Below are positions 1 to 6,900 of a stretch of 12,957 bases of DNA, one piece after another. Made by a program: the position numbers and the translations under genes. How positions within the stretch are numbered: position 1 is the stretch's first letter; the number at the start of each line of letters is the position of its first letter. The notes below the pieces were generated by a model. The model was not told where the DNA came from, did no database searches, and worked only from the letters and a program-made list of their open reading frames with translations. Origin of the DNA: DASZMJ01 sp035551935 (GTDB lineage Bacteria; Planctomycetota; Planctomycetia; Isosphaerales; Isosphaeraceae). The stretch lies in contig DASZMJ010000319.1 of assembly GCA_035551935.1 (NCBI GenBank), forward strand, positions 1 through 12,957. The letters are read 5' to 3'.

Positions 1-45
1 CACAAAGGAAGAAATAATAAAAGATTAATTATTTCTTCCTTTGTG
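1..45. repeat. AT-rich perfect hairpin, possible terminator
   Basis: The arm CACAAAGGAAGAAATAAT (1-18) is matched exactly by its reverse complement at 28-45, around a 9-nt loop (19-27). The left arm begins at the first base of the window, so the palindrome may be longer. It lies 33 bases beyond the stop codon of the minus-strand gene at 79-990 and could end that transcript, although an 18-bp AU-rich stem is not a classical GC stem with a U-run. Its AT content contrasts sharply with the surrounding GC-rich DNA. Confidence 0.75.
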
Positions 46-64
46 CCCTTCGTGTCGTTGTGGT
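38..64. repeat. Three degenerate 9-nt tandem units
   Basis: Three 9-nt units follow one another: CCTTTGTGC (38-46), CCTTCGTGT (47-55) and CGTTGTGGT (56-64), followed by GAA. The first unit overlaps the right arm of the hairpin at 1-45. On the minus strand the units read as an rCACrAAGG-like run. From memory, similar 'CACGAAGG' runs recur between genes in planctomycetes and other bacteria; that cannot be checked here. No protein-coding frame explains them. Confidence 0.55.
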
Positions 65-78
65 GAACACCCCTCTCC

Positions 79-990
79 TCATTTCGCCTGCGCTCGGTAG
101 TAGGCCAGCCAGTCCTTGCCGGTGGTCTTGTCGAGGTCGGCGAAGGCGGAGTCGATGGCGGCCTTGTCGGGGGTGCCGGCCTTCTCGCGGGCGACGCCCT
201 TCATGACGAGGTTGACGTCCCAGTCCTTGGTGGCGAGGCCCTTGGCCAGCGTCGCGTAGTACCAGGCGCGGGCGTCGTCGGGGTAGGCCTCGGCGAGCTT
301 GGTGAAGGCGGTGCTGGCGTCTTGATATTTCTTCTGCTTGAAGAGCTCGACCGCCGGCGCCATCTCCGCGTCGGGGACGAGGGGGGACGCGGCCGCGGCC
401 GCCGCGGGCTTGGCGGCCTGGTCGCGGACCTTGGCGAGGTCGGTCTTCGTCGAGTCGAGGTCCTTGGTCAGCGCGGCGACCTTCTCGTCGAGCGCGCCGA
501 CCTGCTTGGGGAGGTCGGCGACGGCGGCGTCGGCCTTGGCGAGCTCGTCGAGCTTCGACTCGATCGGCTTGAGGTCCGGCGCCGGCGCGGGCTTGGGCAT
601 CGCCTCGACCTTGTCGCGGAGCTCGGCGACCTTCCTGGACAGGGCCGCGACCTCGTCCTTCAGCGCCTTGGTGTCCTCGGCCGCGGCGGGGGTCGGGGCG
701 GGGGCCGCGGCGTCCTTCTTCGGTTCGTCGGCGGGCTTGGATTCGGCGGTCGCCGGCGCGGCGGCCGGGGAGGCGGCCGCGGGCACGTCCTGGACGTGCA
801 TGACCCAGGCGCCGGCCATGGCCGCGAGGAACAGCAGGCCGAGCACGAGCGGGAAGGGAGACCGTCGCGGCGGCGGCGGGGGCGGCGGCGGCGCGGAGAA
901 GATGGGGTCGGGCGCCGGCGCGGGCTCGGGGGCGAGCGCGGGGGGGTGGCCGGGCTCGTCGGGGGGGAGCGGATCGAAGTCGTCGGTCAT
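79..990 (-). CDS. Membrane-anchored coiled-coil / TPR-like protein
   Basis: 303-aa protein of unknown specific function. It has a Pro/Ala-rich cytoplasmic head (residues 1-42, including a run of eight Pro), an Arg pair, one transmembrane helix (about 46-64), an Ala/Pro linker, heptad-like coiled coil (about 107-131 and 141-190), and a C-terminal TPR-like helical hairpin (about 211-246, 'ELFKQKKYQDASTAFTKLAE'). Positive-inside logic places the C-terminal part outside the cytoplasmic membrane. Coiled coil followed by TPR recalls CpoB/YbgF, but CpoB is secreted rather than membrane-anchored, so this is only an architectural likeness. The ATG is preceded by AAGGAG with 8-nt spacing. It is the last of four minus-strand genes, 83 bases after the NYN gene, with a hairpin beyond its stop. 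Very high Ala content makes homology calls unreliable. Confidence 0.85.
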   Translation of the reverse strand: MTDDFDPLPPDEPGHPPALAPEPAPAPDPIFSAPPPPPPPPRRSPFPLVLGLLFLAAMAGAWVMHVQDVPAAASPAAAPATAESKPADEPKKDAAAPAPTPAAAEDTKALKDEVAALSRKVAELRDKVEAMPKPAPAPDLKPIESKLDELAKADAAVADLPKQVGALDEKVAALTKDLDSTKTDLAKVRDQAAKPAAAAAASPLVPDAEMAPAVELFKQKKYQDASTAFTKLAEAYPDDARAWYYATLAKGLATKDWDVNLVMKGVAREKAGTPDKAAIDSAFADLDKTTGKDWLAYYRAQAK

Positions 991-1073
991 CGGCGGATCT
1001 CCTTGATTCCCGGGAGGTGCGTCGTTCTCGCGGAGGCAGGAGGTCCGGCGCGTCGCGGCCGGCTCGGGTCGAT

Positions 1074-1898
1074 TCAGCGGCGGGCGACCGGGGACGCCCG
1101 GTCGGGGTGCCGGGGGCCCTCGCGCTCGCCGAAGCGGGTCACGGCGTAGGTGCCGCTCTTGGGGTTGCGCTCGATATCCACCAGCCCGCTGTTGTCGGCG
1201 TCCTCGAGCAGGTGGGTGAAGCTCCGGTAGCCGTAATAGCTCTCGTCGAACGAGGGCTTCTTACGCTTCATCGTGTCCTTGATCATCGAGGCGTAGAGCA
1301 CCTCATGGTTCTCGCGCCGGAGGGCGTTGCAGGCGTCGATCAGGAGGGTGAAGGCCTCGCGCTTCCGCTCGGGCAGGGCCGAGTCGAGGCGGGTGACGAT
1401 CTGCTGGTCGTCCTGCTCCTGGCGCTCGAGGTCCTCGTAGTAGATGAACTCGTCGCAGTTGTCGCGGAGCAGCTCGGAGGTCGAGCCCTTCATGCCCAGG
1501 CCGATGACGTGCTTGCCGTTCTCCTTGAGCTTGGAGACCAGCGGCGAGAAGTCCGAGTCGCCCGAGACGATCACGAACGTGTCGATGTGGACCTTGCTCC
1601 AGGCCAGGTCCATCGCGTCGACGACCAGGCGGATGTCGGCCGAGTTCTTGCCGGTCTGGCTCCGCCGGGGGATCTCGATCAACTCGATGGCCGCCTCGTG
1701 GAACGGGACCGTGTACGCCTGGTACCGGCTCCAGTCGGCGTACGCCTTCTTGACGATCAGCTTGCCCTTCTCGACGAGCCGCTCGAGAACCTTCTGGATG
1801 TCGAACTTGGTCTTGCGCTGGTTCTGGAACCCCATGGCGAGGTTTTCCAGGTCGACGAAGACCGCGAGGCTACGTTCCCGATCGTTGGTGCTCATCAT
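1074..1898 (-). CDS. NYN-domain (LabA/DUF88-type) putative RNase with C-terminal LOTUS/OST-HTH-like domain
   Basis: 274-aa cytoplasmic protein. The N-terminal half is a NYN/PIN-like fold: 'FVDLEN' (14-19, Asp16 and Asn19), 'ADIRLVVDAMDL' (87-98, Asp88 and Asp94) and 'VSGDSDFSPL' (111-120, Asp114 and Asp116). These are the acidic residues expected to bind metal in this RNase family, so the site looks intact. Residues about 176-256 ('EAFTLLIDACNAL', 'GYRSFTHLLEDA', 'GLVDI') resemble the OST-HTH/LOTUS domain that often follows NYN and is thought to contact RNA. The natural RNA target is unknown. Translation starts at one of two adjacent ATG codons (1898 or 1895); no strong Shine-Dalgarno is visible. 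It lies 165 bases after an RRM gene on the same strand and may share its transcript. The Arg/Pro-rich tail after 257 is probably disordered. Confidence 0.9.
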   Translation of the reverse strand: MMSTNDRERSLAVFVDLENLAMGFQNQRKTKFDIQKVLERLVEKGKLIVKKAYADWSRYQAYTVPFHEAAIELIEIPRRSQTGKNSADIRLVVDAMDLAWSKVHIDTFVIVSGDSDFSPLVSKLKENGKHVIGLGMKGSTSELLRDNCDEFIYYEDLERQEQDDQQIVTRLDSALPERKREAFTLLIDACNALRRENHEVLYASMIKDTMKRKKPSFDESYYGYRSFTHLLEDADNSGLVDIERNPKSGTYAVTRFGEREGPRHPDRASPVARR

Positions 1899-2063
1899 CG
1901 GCCCGGCGTCGCTGGGGGTCTCGTCCGTGAAAAGTGGCGACCTGGAACGGCCCTAACTTACGCGGGACCAAGGCGCTTCGCAACCGGGCAGGCCGGAAAA
2001 CCGGCGCGCCCGGAGGGCGAGGGCGGCGGCCGCGCCCCCGACCGGCCCGGCCCCGCTCGCGGC

Positions 2064-2357
2064 TCAGCGACCGCCGCCGTACCAGCCGCCGCTGGCGTAC
2101 TGGTCGCGGACGGTCCTGCGGGGGCGGGACTCGTTGACCGTCAGGGCGCGGTCGCGGTGGTTGCTGCCGTTGAGCGCGGCGATGGCGGCCTCGGCCTCGG
2201 CGTCGTTGGGCATCTCGATCAGGCCGAAGCCCCGCGACTGGCCCGTCCGCGCCTTGACCTGGATCTCGGCCGAGCTGACCTCGCCGTAGGCCTCGAAGAG
2301 GGAGCGGAGCTCCTCGGAAGTCACCCCGTAGTCCAGGTTGCCGACATAAATCTTCAT
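2064..2357 (-). CDS. Small RRM-type RNA-binding protein
   Basis: 97-aa single-domain RNA recognition motif protein of the bacterial/cyanobacterial Rbp type, expected to bind single-stranded RNA in the cytoplasm. RNP-2 is 'KIYVGNL' (2-8) and RNP-1 is 'RGFGLIEM' (42-49); 'AEAAIAALNG' (55-64) is the usual second helix. Tyr4 and Phe44 keep two aromatic RNA-stacking positions, but the fifth RNP-1 position, usually Phe or Tyr, is Leu. A short Arg/Gly/Tyr tail follows (78-97). The frame stays open upstream to 2720, but the RRM begins at the ATG at 2357, which has AAGGAG 11 nt before it, so that start is chosen. It is followed on the same strand by the NYN gene and is separated from the upstream Met-rich gene by a terminator and a long leader. 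Confidence 0.93.
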   Translation of the reverse strand: MKIYVGNLDYGVTSEELRSLFEAYGEVSSAEIQVKARTGQSRGFGLIEMPNDAEAEAAIAALNGSNHRDRALTVNESRPRRTVRDQYASGGWYGGGR

Positions 2358-2600
2358 GACGAGAATCGCTCCTTGGAGGGAGGGTCGAGGGGACCTTCGC
2401 GACGGGCCCCGGCCGGTCGATTCGAGACGACCGCCCGGGGCCGACCCCGTCGGCCACGCGGCCGCGGTTGGGGGCGGCCGGGCGCCCGCGCGCACGACCC
2501 GAACAGGGGGATCAATCCCGCGCCCGAGCGTGCCGACCAACGCGGCCGACCCCGACCGCAGGGCTCGGGTGCTTCGCACCGTTTGGGGGGGAGAGGCGTG

Positions 2601-2639
2601 GGGCCGGCCCACCCCGATCGATCCGGGGCGGGCCGGCCC
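2601..2639 (-). promoter_or_regulatory. Strong hairpin in the presumed RRM mRNA leader
   Basis: GGGCCGGCCC occurs at 2601-2610 and again at 2630-2639, flanking CCCCG (2612-2616) and CGGGG (2624-2628). Read as minus-strand RNA the two halves form a continuous 16-bp stem with one G-U pair and a 7-nt loop (2617-2623). On the plus strand the same position would be an A-C mismatch, so the fold favours the minus-strand transcript, the direction of the RRM gene. No U-run follows, so a terminator is unlikely. The rest of the 457-base stretch 2358-2814 holds the promoter candidate at 2661-2690, the terminator at 2747-2776 and otherwise featureless GC-rich DNA. Confidence 0.5.
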
Positions 2640-2660
2640 GACGACCTCCGACGCCGATCG

Positions 2661-2690
2661 AGCATACCCCAAGCCGGCCCCGATCGCCAA
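2661..2690 (-). promoter_or_regulatory. Candidate promoter for the RRM (and NYN) genes
   Basis: On the minus strand, TTGGCG (2685-2690) lies 18 bp upstream of TATGCT (2661-2666), a fair sigma70-like match in very GC-rich DNA. Transcription would start near 2654, giving a leader of roughly 300 nt before the RRM start. It lies downstream of the terminator of the preceding gene, where a new promoter is needed. Confidence 0.35.
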
Positions 2691-2746
2691 GGGTCTTTCC
2701 CGCGGCGATGCCCGTCCCATCGATCCGGACCCGGCCGACCGCGACG

Positions 2747-2776
2747 AAAAAACCCCGGCCGCGCGGGCAGCCGGGG
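2747..2776 (-). terminator. Rho-independent terminator of the Met-rich gene
   Basis: On the minus strand CCCCGGC pairs with GCCGGGG (2770-2776 with 2753-2759) around a 10-nt loop, immediately followed by six T residues (2752-2747). It begins 38 nt past the stop codon of the gene at 2815-3306. This is the clearest intrinsic terminator in the window and isolates that gene from the RRM gene. Confidence 0.88.
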
Positions 2777-2814
2777 TGGTGATCGATGTGGACGCTGCGA
2801 AGCGCCGGGGGGCG

Positions 2815-3306
2815 TCAGCCCTGCGGCGTGGACTTCGAGACGCCCTGCGGCGTGGACATCGGCATGGCCTTGCCGCCGGCCTGCGGCGTGGTCATGGCCT
2901 GCGGGGTCGTCTTGGCCGGGGCCGCCGGTGCGGTCATGGCCTGCGGCGTCATCTTGCCGGGCGCCTGGGCCATCGGCATGGTCTTGCCGGCGGCCTGCGG
3001 GGTGGTCATGGCTTGCGGGGTCATCTTGCCGGGGGCCGCCGGCATCGCCTGCGGCGTCATCTTGCCGGGCGCCTGGGCCATCGGCATGGTCTTGCCGGCG
3101 GCCTGCGGGGTCATCATGCCGGCCTGAGGCGTCGTCTTGGCCGGGGCCGCCGGCATGGCCGTCGGGGTCTGCTTCGTCGGGGCCTGGGGCATCGGCATCG
3201 TCTTGGCCGGACCCTGGGCCGTCGGCATCTGCTTGGACTGGGCGTGCGCCGTCGACGACAGCAGCAGGCCCGCGCTCACCACGCTCAGAATGCGACCGAA
3301 CGTCAT
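2815..3306 (-). CDS. Secreted Met/Pro/Thr/Gln-rich repeat protein
   Basis: 163-aa protein of no recognised family. A clear signal peptide (hydrophobic 'ILSVVSAGLLLSSTAHA', likely cut after residue 22 at A-H-A) is followed by about 140 residues of low-complexity repeats: variants of 'GKTMPMAQAPGK', 'KMTPQAM' and 'AKTTPQAM'. The mature part uses only A, G, K, M, P, Q, S, T and V. It has no acidic, aromatic, His or Cys residues, about 19 Met and 12 Lys, and should be basic and disordered. Clustered MxM motifs could bind Cu(I), as in methionine-rich copper proteins, but that is speculation; a wall- or polymer-associated role is equally possible. The ATG at 3306 has GAAGGAGA about 8 nt upstream; the frame continues to 3375 but the signal peptide fixes this start. 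It has its own promoter element and terminator, so it is probably monocistronic. Confidence 0.85.
   Translation of the reverse strand: MTFGRILSVVSAGLLLSSTAHAQSKQMPTAQGPAKTMPMPQAPTKQTPTAMPAAPAKTTPQAGMMTPQAAGKTMPMAQAPGKMTPQAMPAAPGKMTPQAMTTPQAAGKTMPMAQAPGKMTPQAMTAPAAPAKTTPQAMTTPQAGGKAMPMSTPQGVSKSTPQG
2939..3111. repeat. Two identical 65-bp direct repeats inside the Met-rich gene
   Basis: Bases 2939-3003 and 3047-3111 are identical over 65 bp, with a period of exactly 108 bp (36 codons). Shorter related units fill most of 2860-3200. The period is a multiple of three, so gain or loss of a unit keeps the reading frame. Confidence 0.85.
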
Positions 3307-3400
3307 GGGTGCGATCTCCTTCAAAACGCTCTCAGGTGAATACCCAGCGCTCCCGACGGCTCCAGCCAGCCCCACACCGGCCCCGGCCGTGGTTCGCTCT

Positions 3401-3406
3401 AGTATA
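3401..3406 (-). promoter_or_regulatory. Candidate -10 element for the Met-rich gene
   Basis: TATACT on the minus strand lies about 95 bases upstream of the start codon at 3306. The hexamer 17 bp further upstream (AGAGAC) is a poor -35, so this is a -10 call only. It sits at the edge of a locally AT-rich stretch. Confidence 0.35.
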
Positions 3407-3463
3407 CCGCATCACGATCTGCGGTCTCTGGGTATTTTGCGAACTTTCCGAAAACTATAACAA

Positions 3464-3588
3464 CTGCGGCGACGGTAGGGCAAGACCCAAACTTTCCAAG
3501 TCGGTTCCGGAGGGCCGGAGTGTCGCCGCAGACACCGAATTCTAACCTCAATCCGCGTGCCGTTCGGCCGCCGGGCCCCATTTTTTTT
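3464..3588 (+). ncRNA. Possible structured small RNA
   Basis: CTGCGGCGAC (3464-3473) is exactly complementary to GTCGCCGCAG (3522-3531), enclosing a hairpin TCCGG/CCGGA (3506-3510 with 3515-3519) and a weaker GGG/CCC pairing (3478-3488), which suggests a branched fold. A TATAAC element (3456-3461) lies just before it, and GC-rich sequence followed by eight T (3581-3588) lies after it. The -35 is poor and the terminator stem is only about 4 bp. The fold could instead be a DNA-level element or coincidence. No coding frame with recognisable content covers it. Confidence 0.25.
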
Positions 3589-3634
3589 GCATATTCTTCC
3601 ATCCCTAGCCATTTTTACAATCAATCCGGCCGCG

Positions 3635-3689
3635 CCGGCCCCTGATTCGTCATCCGACGCGCCCGCGAGGGTGACGAATCAGGGGCCGG
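3635..3689. repeat. Perfect 18-bp inverted repeat
   Basis: CCGGCCCCTGATTCGTCA (3635-3652) is matched exactly by its reverse complement at 3672-3689, around a 19-nt GC-rich spacer. It lies between the two divergent transcription units. No T-run follows on either strand, so it is not an obvious intrinsic terminator. It may be an operator, a REP-like element or a remnant of a small mobile element. In the whole gene-free stretch 3307-3909, this, the possible RNA at 3464-3588 and the two promoter calls are all that is visible. Confidence 0.7.
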
Positions 3690-3785
3690 GGAGAACATGC
3701 CGCCATCCAGGGTGCGGTCGCGGTCGCGTCGGTGTCGTAGGGAATTGAGGATGAGGAGTCCTACGCACGCGAGACTCTGGCGGGC

Positions 3786-3814
3786 TTGAGCGGGGGGCGT
3801 CGGGGCGGTTATAA
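3786..3814 (+). promoter_or_regulatory. Sigma70-like promoter of the TPR-ExbB gene group
   Basis: TTGAGC (3786-3791), a 17-bp spacer and TTATAA (3809-3814) give good matches and ideal spacing. Transcription would start near 3821, leaving a leader of about 90 nt before the GTG at 3910. No other promoter-like site is evident before the four plus-strand genes that follow. Confidence 0.5.
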
Positions 3815-3909
3815 ACGGGCATGGAGCCGACGGCCGACCGTGTGCGAGGCCGCGCCCCGAGGGCTTGGGGCGACCCGCGACAGGCCGAAGCGTCCAGGGA
3901 GACGGACCC

Positions 3910-6900
3910 GTGCTCTTCCACCACGCGCAACGCCCCGGCGGGCTTCCCGATCGATCCCGGCTCCTGGCAACGGCCCTGGTCCTGGGGCTGCTCGGCACGA
4001 CGGCGGCCGGCCAGGAGCGGACGCAGCCGCAACAGCGCAAGTTGCCCGAGGCGTTGAACTTCGCCAACGGCCTCTTCCGCGACGGGAAGTTCGGCCTCGC
4101 CGCGGAGGAGTACGAGCGGTTCCTCAAGAACGGGGCGAAGCCCGGCCCCGACGCCGACGACGCCATGTACGGACTGGCCTACGCCGAGCTGCTCCAGCTC
4201 AAATACAAGGAGGCTCGCGGCCACTTCGAGGCGTTCCTCAAGGCCGCGCCCGACCACCCCAAAGCCCCCACGGCCCGGTTCCGGATCGGCGAGACCGACT
4301 ACCTGCTCGGCAATCTCGCCGCGGCTCGGGCCGAGCTGGAAGAGTTCACCACCAGGTATCCGGATCACAAGCACCTGGACACCGCCCTGCCCTGCCTGGG
4401 GGACATCTACCTCCGACTCGGCGAGCCGTCGAAGGCGCGCGCGGCGTACGAGAAGGCGATCGAGCTTTTCCCGGACCAGCCGATGGACCGGGCCAAGCTC
4501 GGGCTGGCGCAGGCCTTGGGGGCGTCGAAGGAGCCAGAGAAGGCGCGGGCGATCCTCGCGGCCTTGATCGCGCGGGCCCCGCGCGACCAGGCCGACAAGG
4601 CGCGGTATCAACTGGGGTTGGTCGAGGCAGGCGCCGGCAAATATGAGGCGGCGGTCGCGGCGTTCGAGGCGGTCGAGCGCGCCAACCCGCGCGGGGCGAT
4701 GGTCCCCGAGGCCCGCCTCGGTCGGGCCGAGGCGCTCGACAAGCTCGGCCATGCCGCCGAGGCCGAGGCGATCTGGCGCCCCTTGATCGCCGAGGGGCCC
4801 CGGAACCTCGGCGCGCGGGCGGCCTTCGCGCTGGGCACGTCCTTGCTCCGCCGCAACCGCCCGGCCGAGGCCCGCGCCGCGCTCGACGACGCCCGGAGGC
4901 GGTTCGCCGGCACCGCGATGGCCCCCGCCTTGCTCTTCCGGTCGGCGGAGGCCGCGTCGCGAGAGGGGAAGCTCGACGACGCGCGGGCCCGCTTCGTCAA
5001 GCTCGTCGACGACTTTCCCAAGGACCCCTGGGCCGTCGATGCGTTGCTCCAGGGGGCCGAGCTCGCCCGCCGCGCCCGCGACTTCGACGCGGCCCGGACG
5101 CTGGCCTCCTCGTTCGCGACCCGGTTCCCGAACCACCCCCAGCAGGCCGACGCCCGCTTGATCGAGGCCCGCGCCGCGCTCGACGCCGGCAAGCCGCGCG
5201 AGGCGATCGACCTGCTCGACTTGCTCCTGAATCGCGACAAGCCGGGCCCGGCCGTCGCCCATTACGCCCGATATTACCTCGGCCTCGCCTACCGGGCCGA
5301 CGGCCAGAAGGTCAAGGCCGACGAGCTGCTCGACGACCTGGCCAAGTCCCCCGCCGCTGCGCCCGTGGCCAACGACGCCCGATTCCTGCTCGGCCAGGGG
5401 CACGTCCACGCCGGCCGGTTCGCCGAGGCGATCGAGCCGTTGTCGAAGTACCTCGACGCCAAGCCCGATGGCGACGTCGCCCCGAACGCGATGGCGTACC
5501 TCGCCGTCGCCCACGCCGAGCTCGACCACGCCGACGAGTCCGACGCGGCGTTGAAGACCCTGGCCGATCGCTTCCCCAAGAGCGAGGCGTTGACGCAGGC
5601 CCGGCTCCGCCTGGCCGAGAAGGCGATGGCCGCCGAGCATTACGACCGCGCCGCCGGCCTCTTCCGTCCCGTGGCCGAGGGGGACGACGCCAAGACTCGA
5701 AACCGCGCCCTTTCGGGGCTCGGCTGGGCCCTCCTCAAGGGGAAGAAGCCGGCGGAGGCCGCCGAGGCGTTCGGCAAGCTCCTGGCCGACGCCCCCGACG
5801 ACCCCCTCGCCCCCGAGGCCGCCCTCGCGCGCGGCCGGGCCCTGGAAGAGGCCGAACGGCCCGAGGACGCGCTCGCCGCATACGCCCAGGCGGCGGAGAC
5901 CTACGCCAAGTCGGATCAAGGCCCCGCCGCGGCGATTGCGCGGGCGCGGCTGCTGGCCAAGGTCGGCAAGGCCGCCGAGGCGGCCGAGGCGTTCGAGGCG
6001 TACCTGAACGACCACCCCAAGGGCGAGCCCGACCACCTCGACGACCTGCTCGCCGACTGGGGCTGGGCCCTGCTCGACGCCGACAAGGTCGCCGACGCCG
6101 ACCGCGTCTTCGGCCGCCTGCTCAAGGAGTTCGCCGACAGCCCCCGCGCCGCCGAGGCCCGCGTCAACCTGGCCGAATCGGCGTACCAGGCCAGGAAATA
6201 CGACGAGGTCGACAAGCTCCTCGCGCCGCTGCTCGCCGCCGACACGAAGGCCGCCCCCCGGCTCGTGCAATCGGCCCTCTACCGGCACGCCTGGACCCGC
6301 TTCCGTCGCGACGACTGGGCCGGCGCGGCCAGGTCGCTCGACCGGCTCCTGAAAGACCACCCCGACAACCCCTTCGCCCGCGAGGCGAAGTACCTCCGCG
6401 CCGAGGTCGACTTCCAGGCCGGCCACGCCAAGGCCGCCGAGGCCGCGTTCGCCGCGATCGCGGCCGAGACCCCCGCCGCCGACGAGAACGGCGCCGGCTG
6501 GGCCCGGACGGCCAGGCTCCGCCGGGTCCAGTGCCTCGTCCAGCTCGAGCGCTGGGCCGACGCCCTGACCCTGGCCGACCCCTTGAAGGCCGAGATCCCC
6601 GCCGACGATCCCCAGCGCGCCGAGCTCGACTACGCCCGCGGCCGCGCCCTCCAGGGGACGGCCAAGTTCGACGACGCCCGCGCCGCCTATCAGGCCGTCA
6701 TCGAGGCCCGCAAGGGTGGGGACCTCGCCGCGCGGGCTCAGCTCATGCGCGGCGAGACGTACTTCCACCAGAAGGACGACAAGGCCGCCCTCCGCGAGTT
6801 CCTCCAGGTCGCCCTCCTCTATGACGCCCCCCGCTGGCAGGCCGCGGCGATGCTCGAGGCGGGAAAAGTCTACGAACGACTCGACCAGTGGGCCGAAGCC

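Noticed and set aside
1992..2005. GCCGG-AAAA-CCGGC hairpin between the RRM and NYN genes
   Set aside because: A 5-bp stem without a U-run in either direction is too weak to be called.
2860..3200. CRISPR-like array
   Set aside because: The repeats are in frame, GC-rich, unequally spaced and part of a signal-peptide-bearing coding sequence; there are no unique spacers.
1017..3545. 842-codon open frame on the plus strand across the minus-strand genes
   Set aside because: It crosses four well-supported minus-strand genes and a terminator, and ends in Pro/Ser/Trp-rich repeats that mirror the Met-rich gene.
3412..3624. 70-codon minus-strand frame in the divergent intergenic region
   Set aside because: Arg/Pro-rich with no recognisable family, and two overlapping frames compete there. 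The RNA fold and inverted repeat explain the region better.
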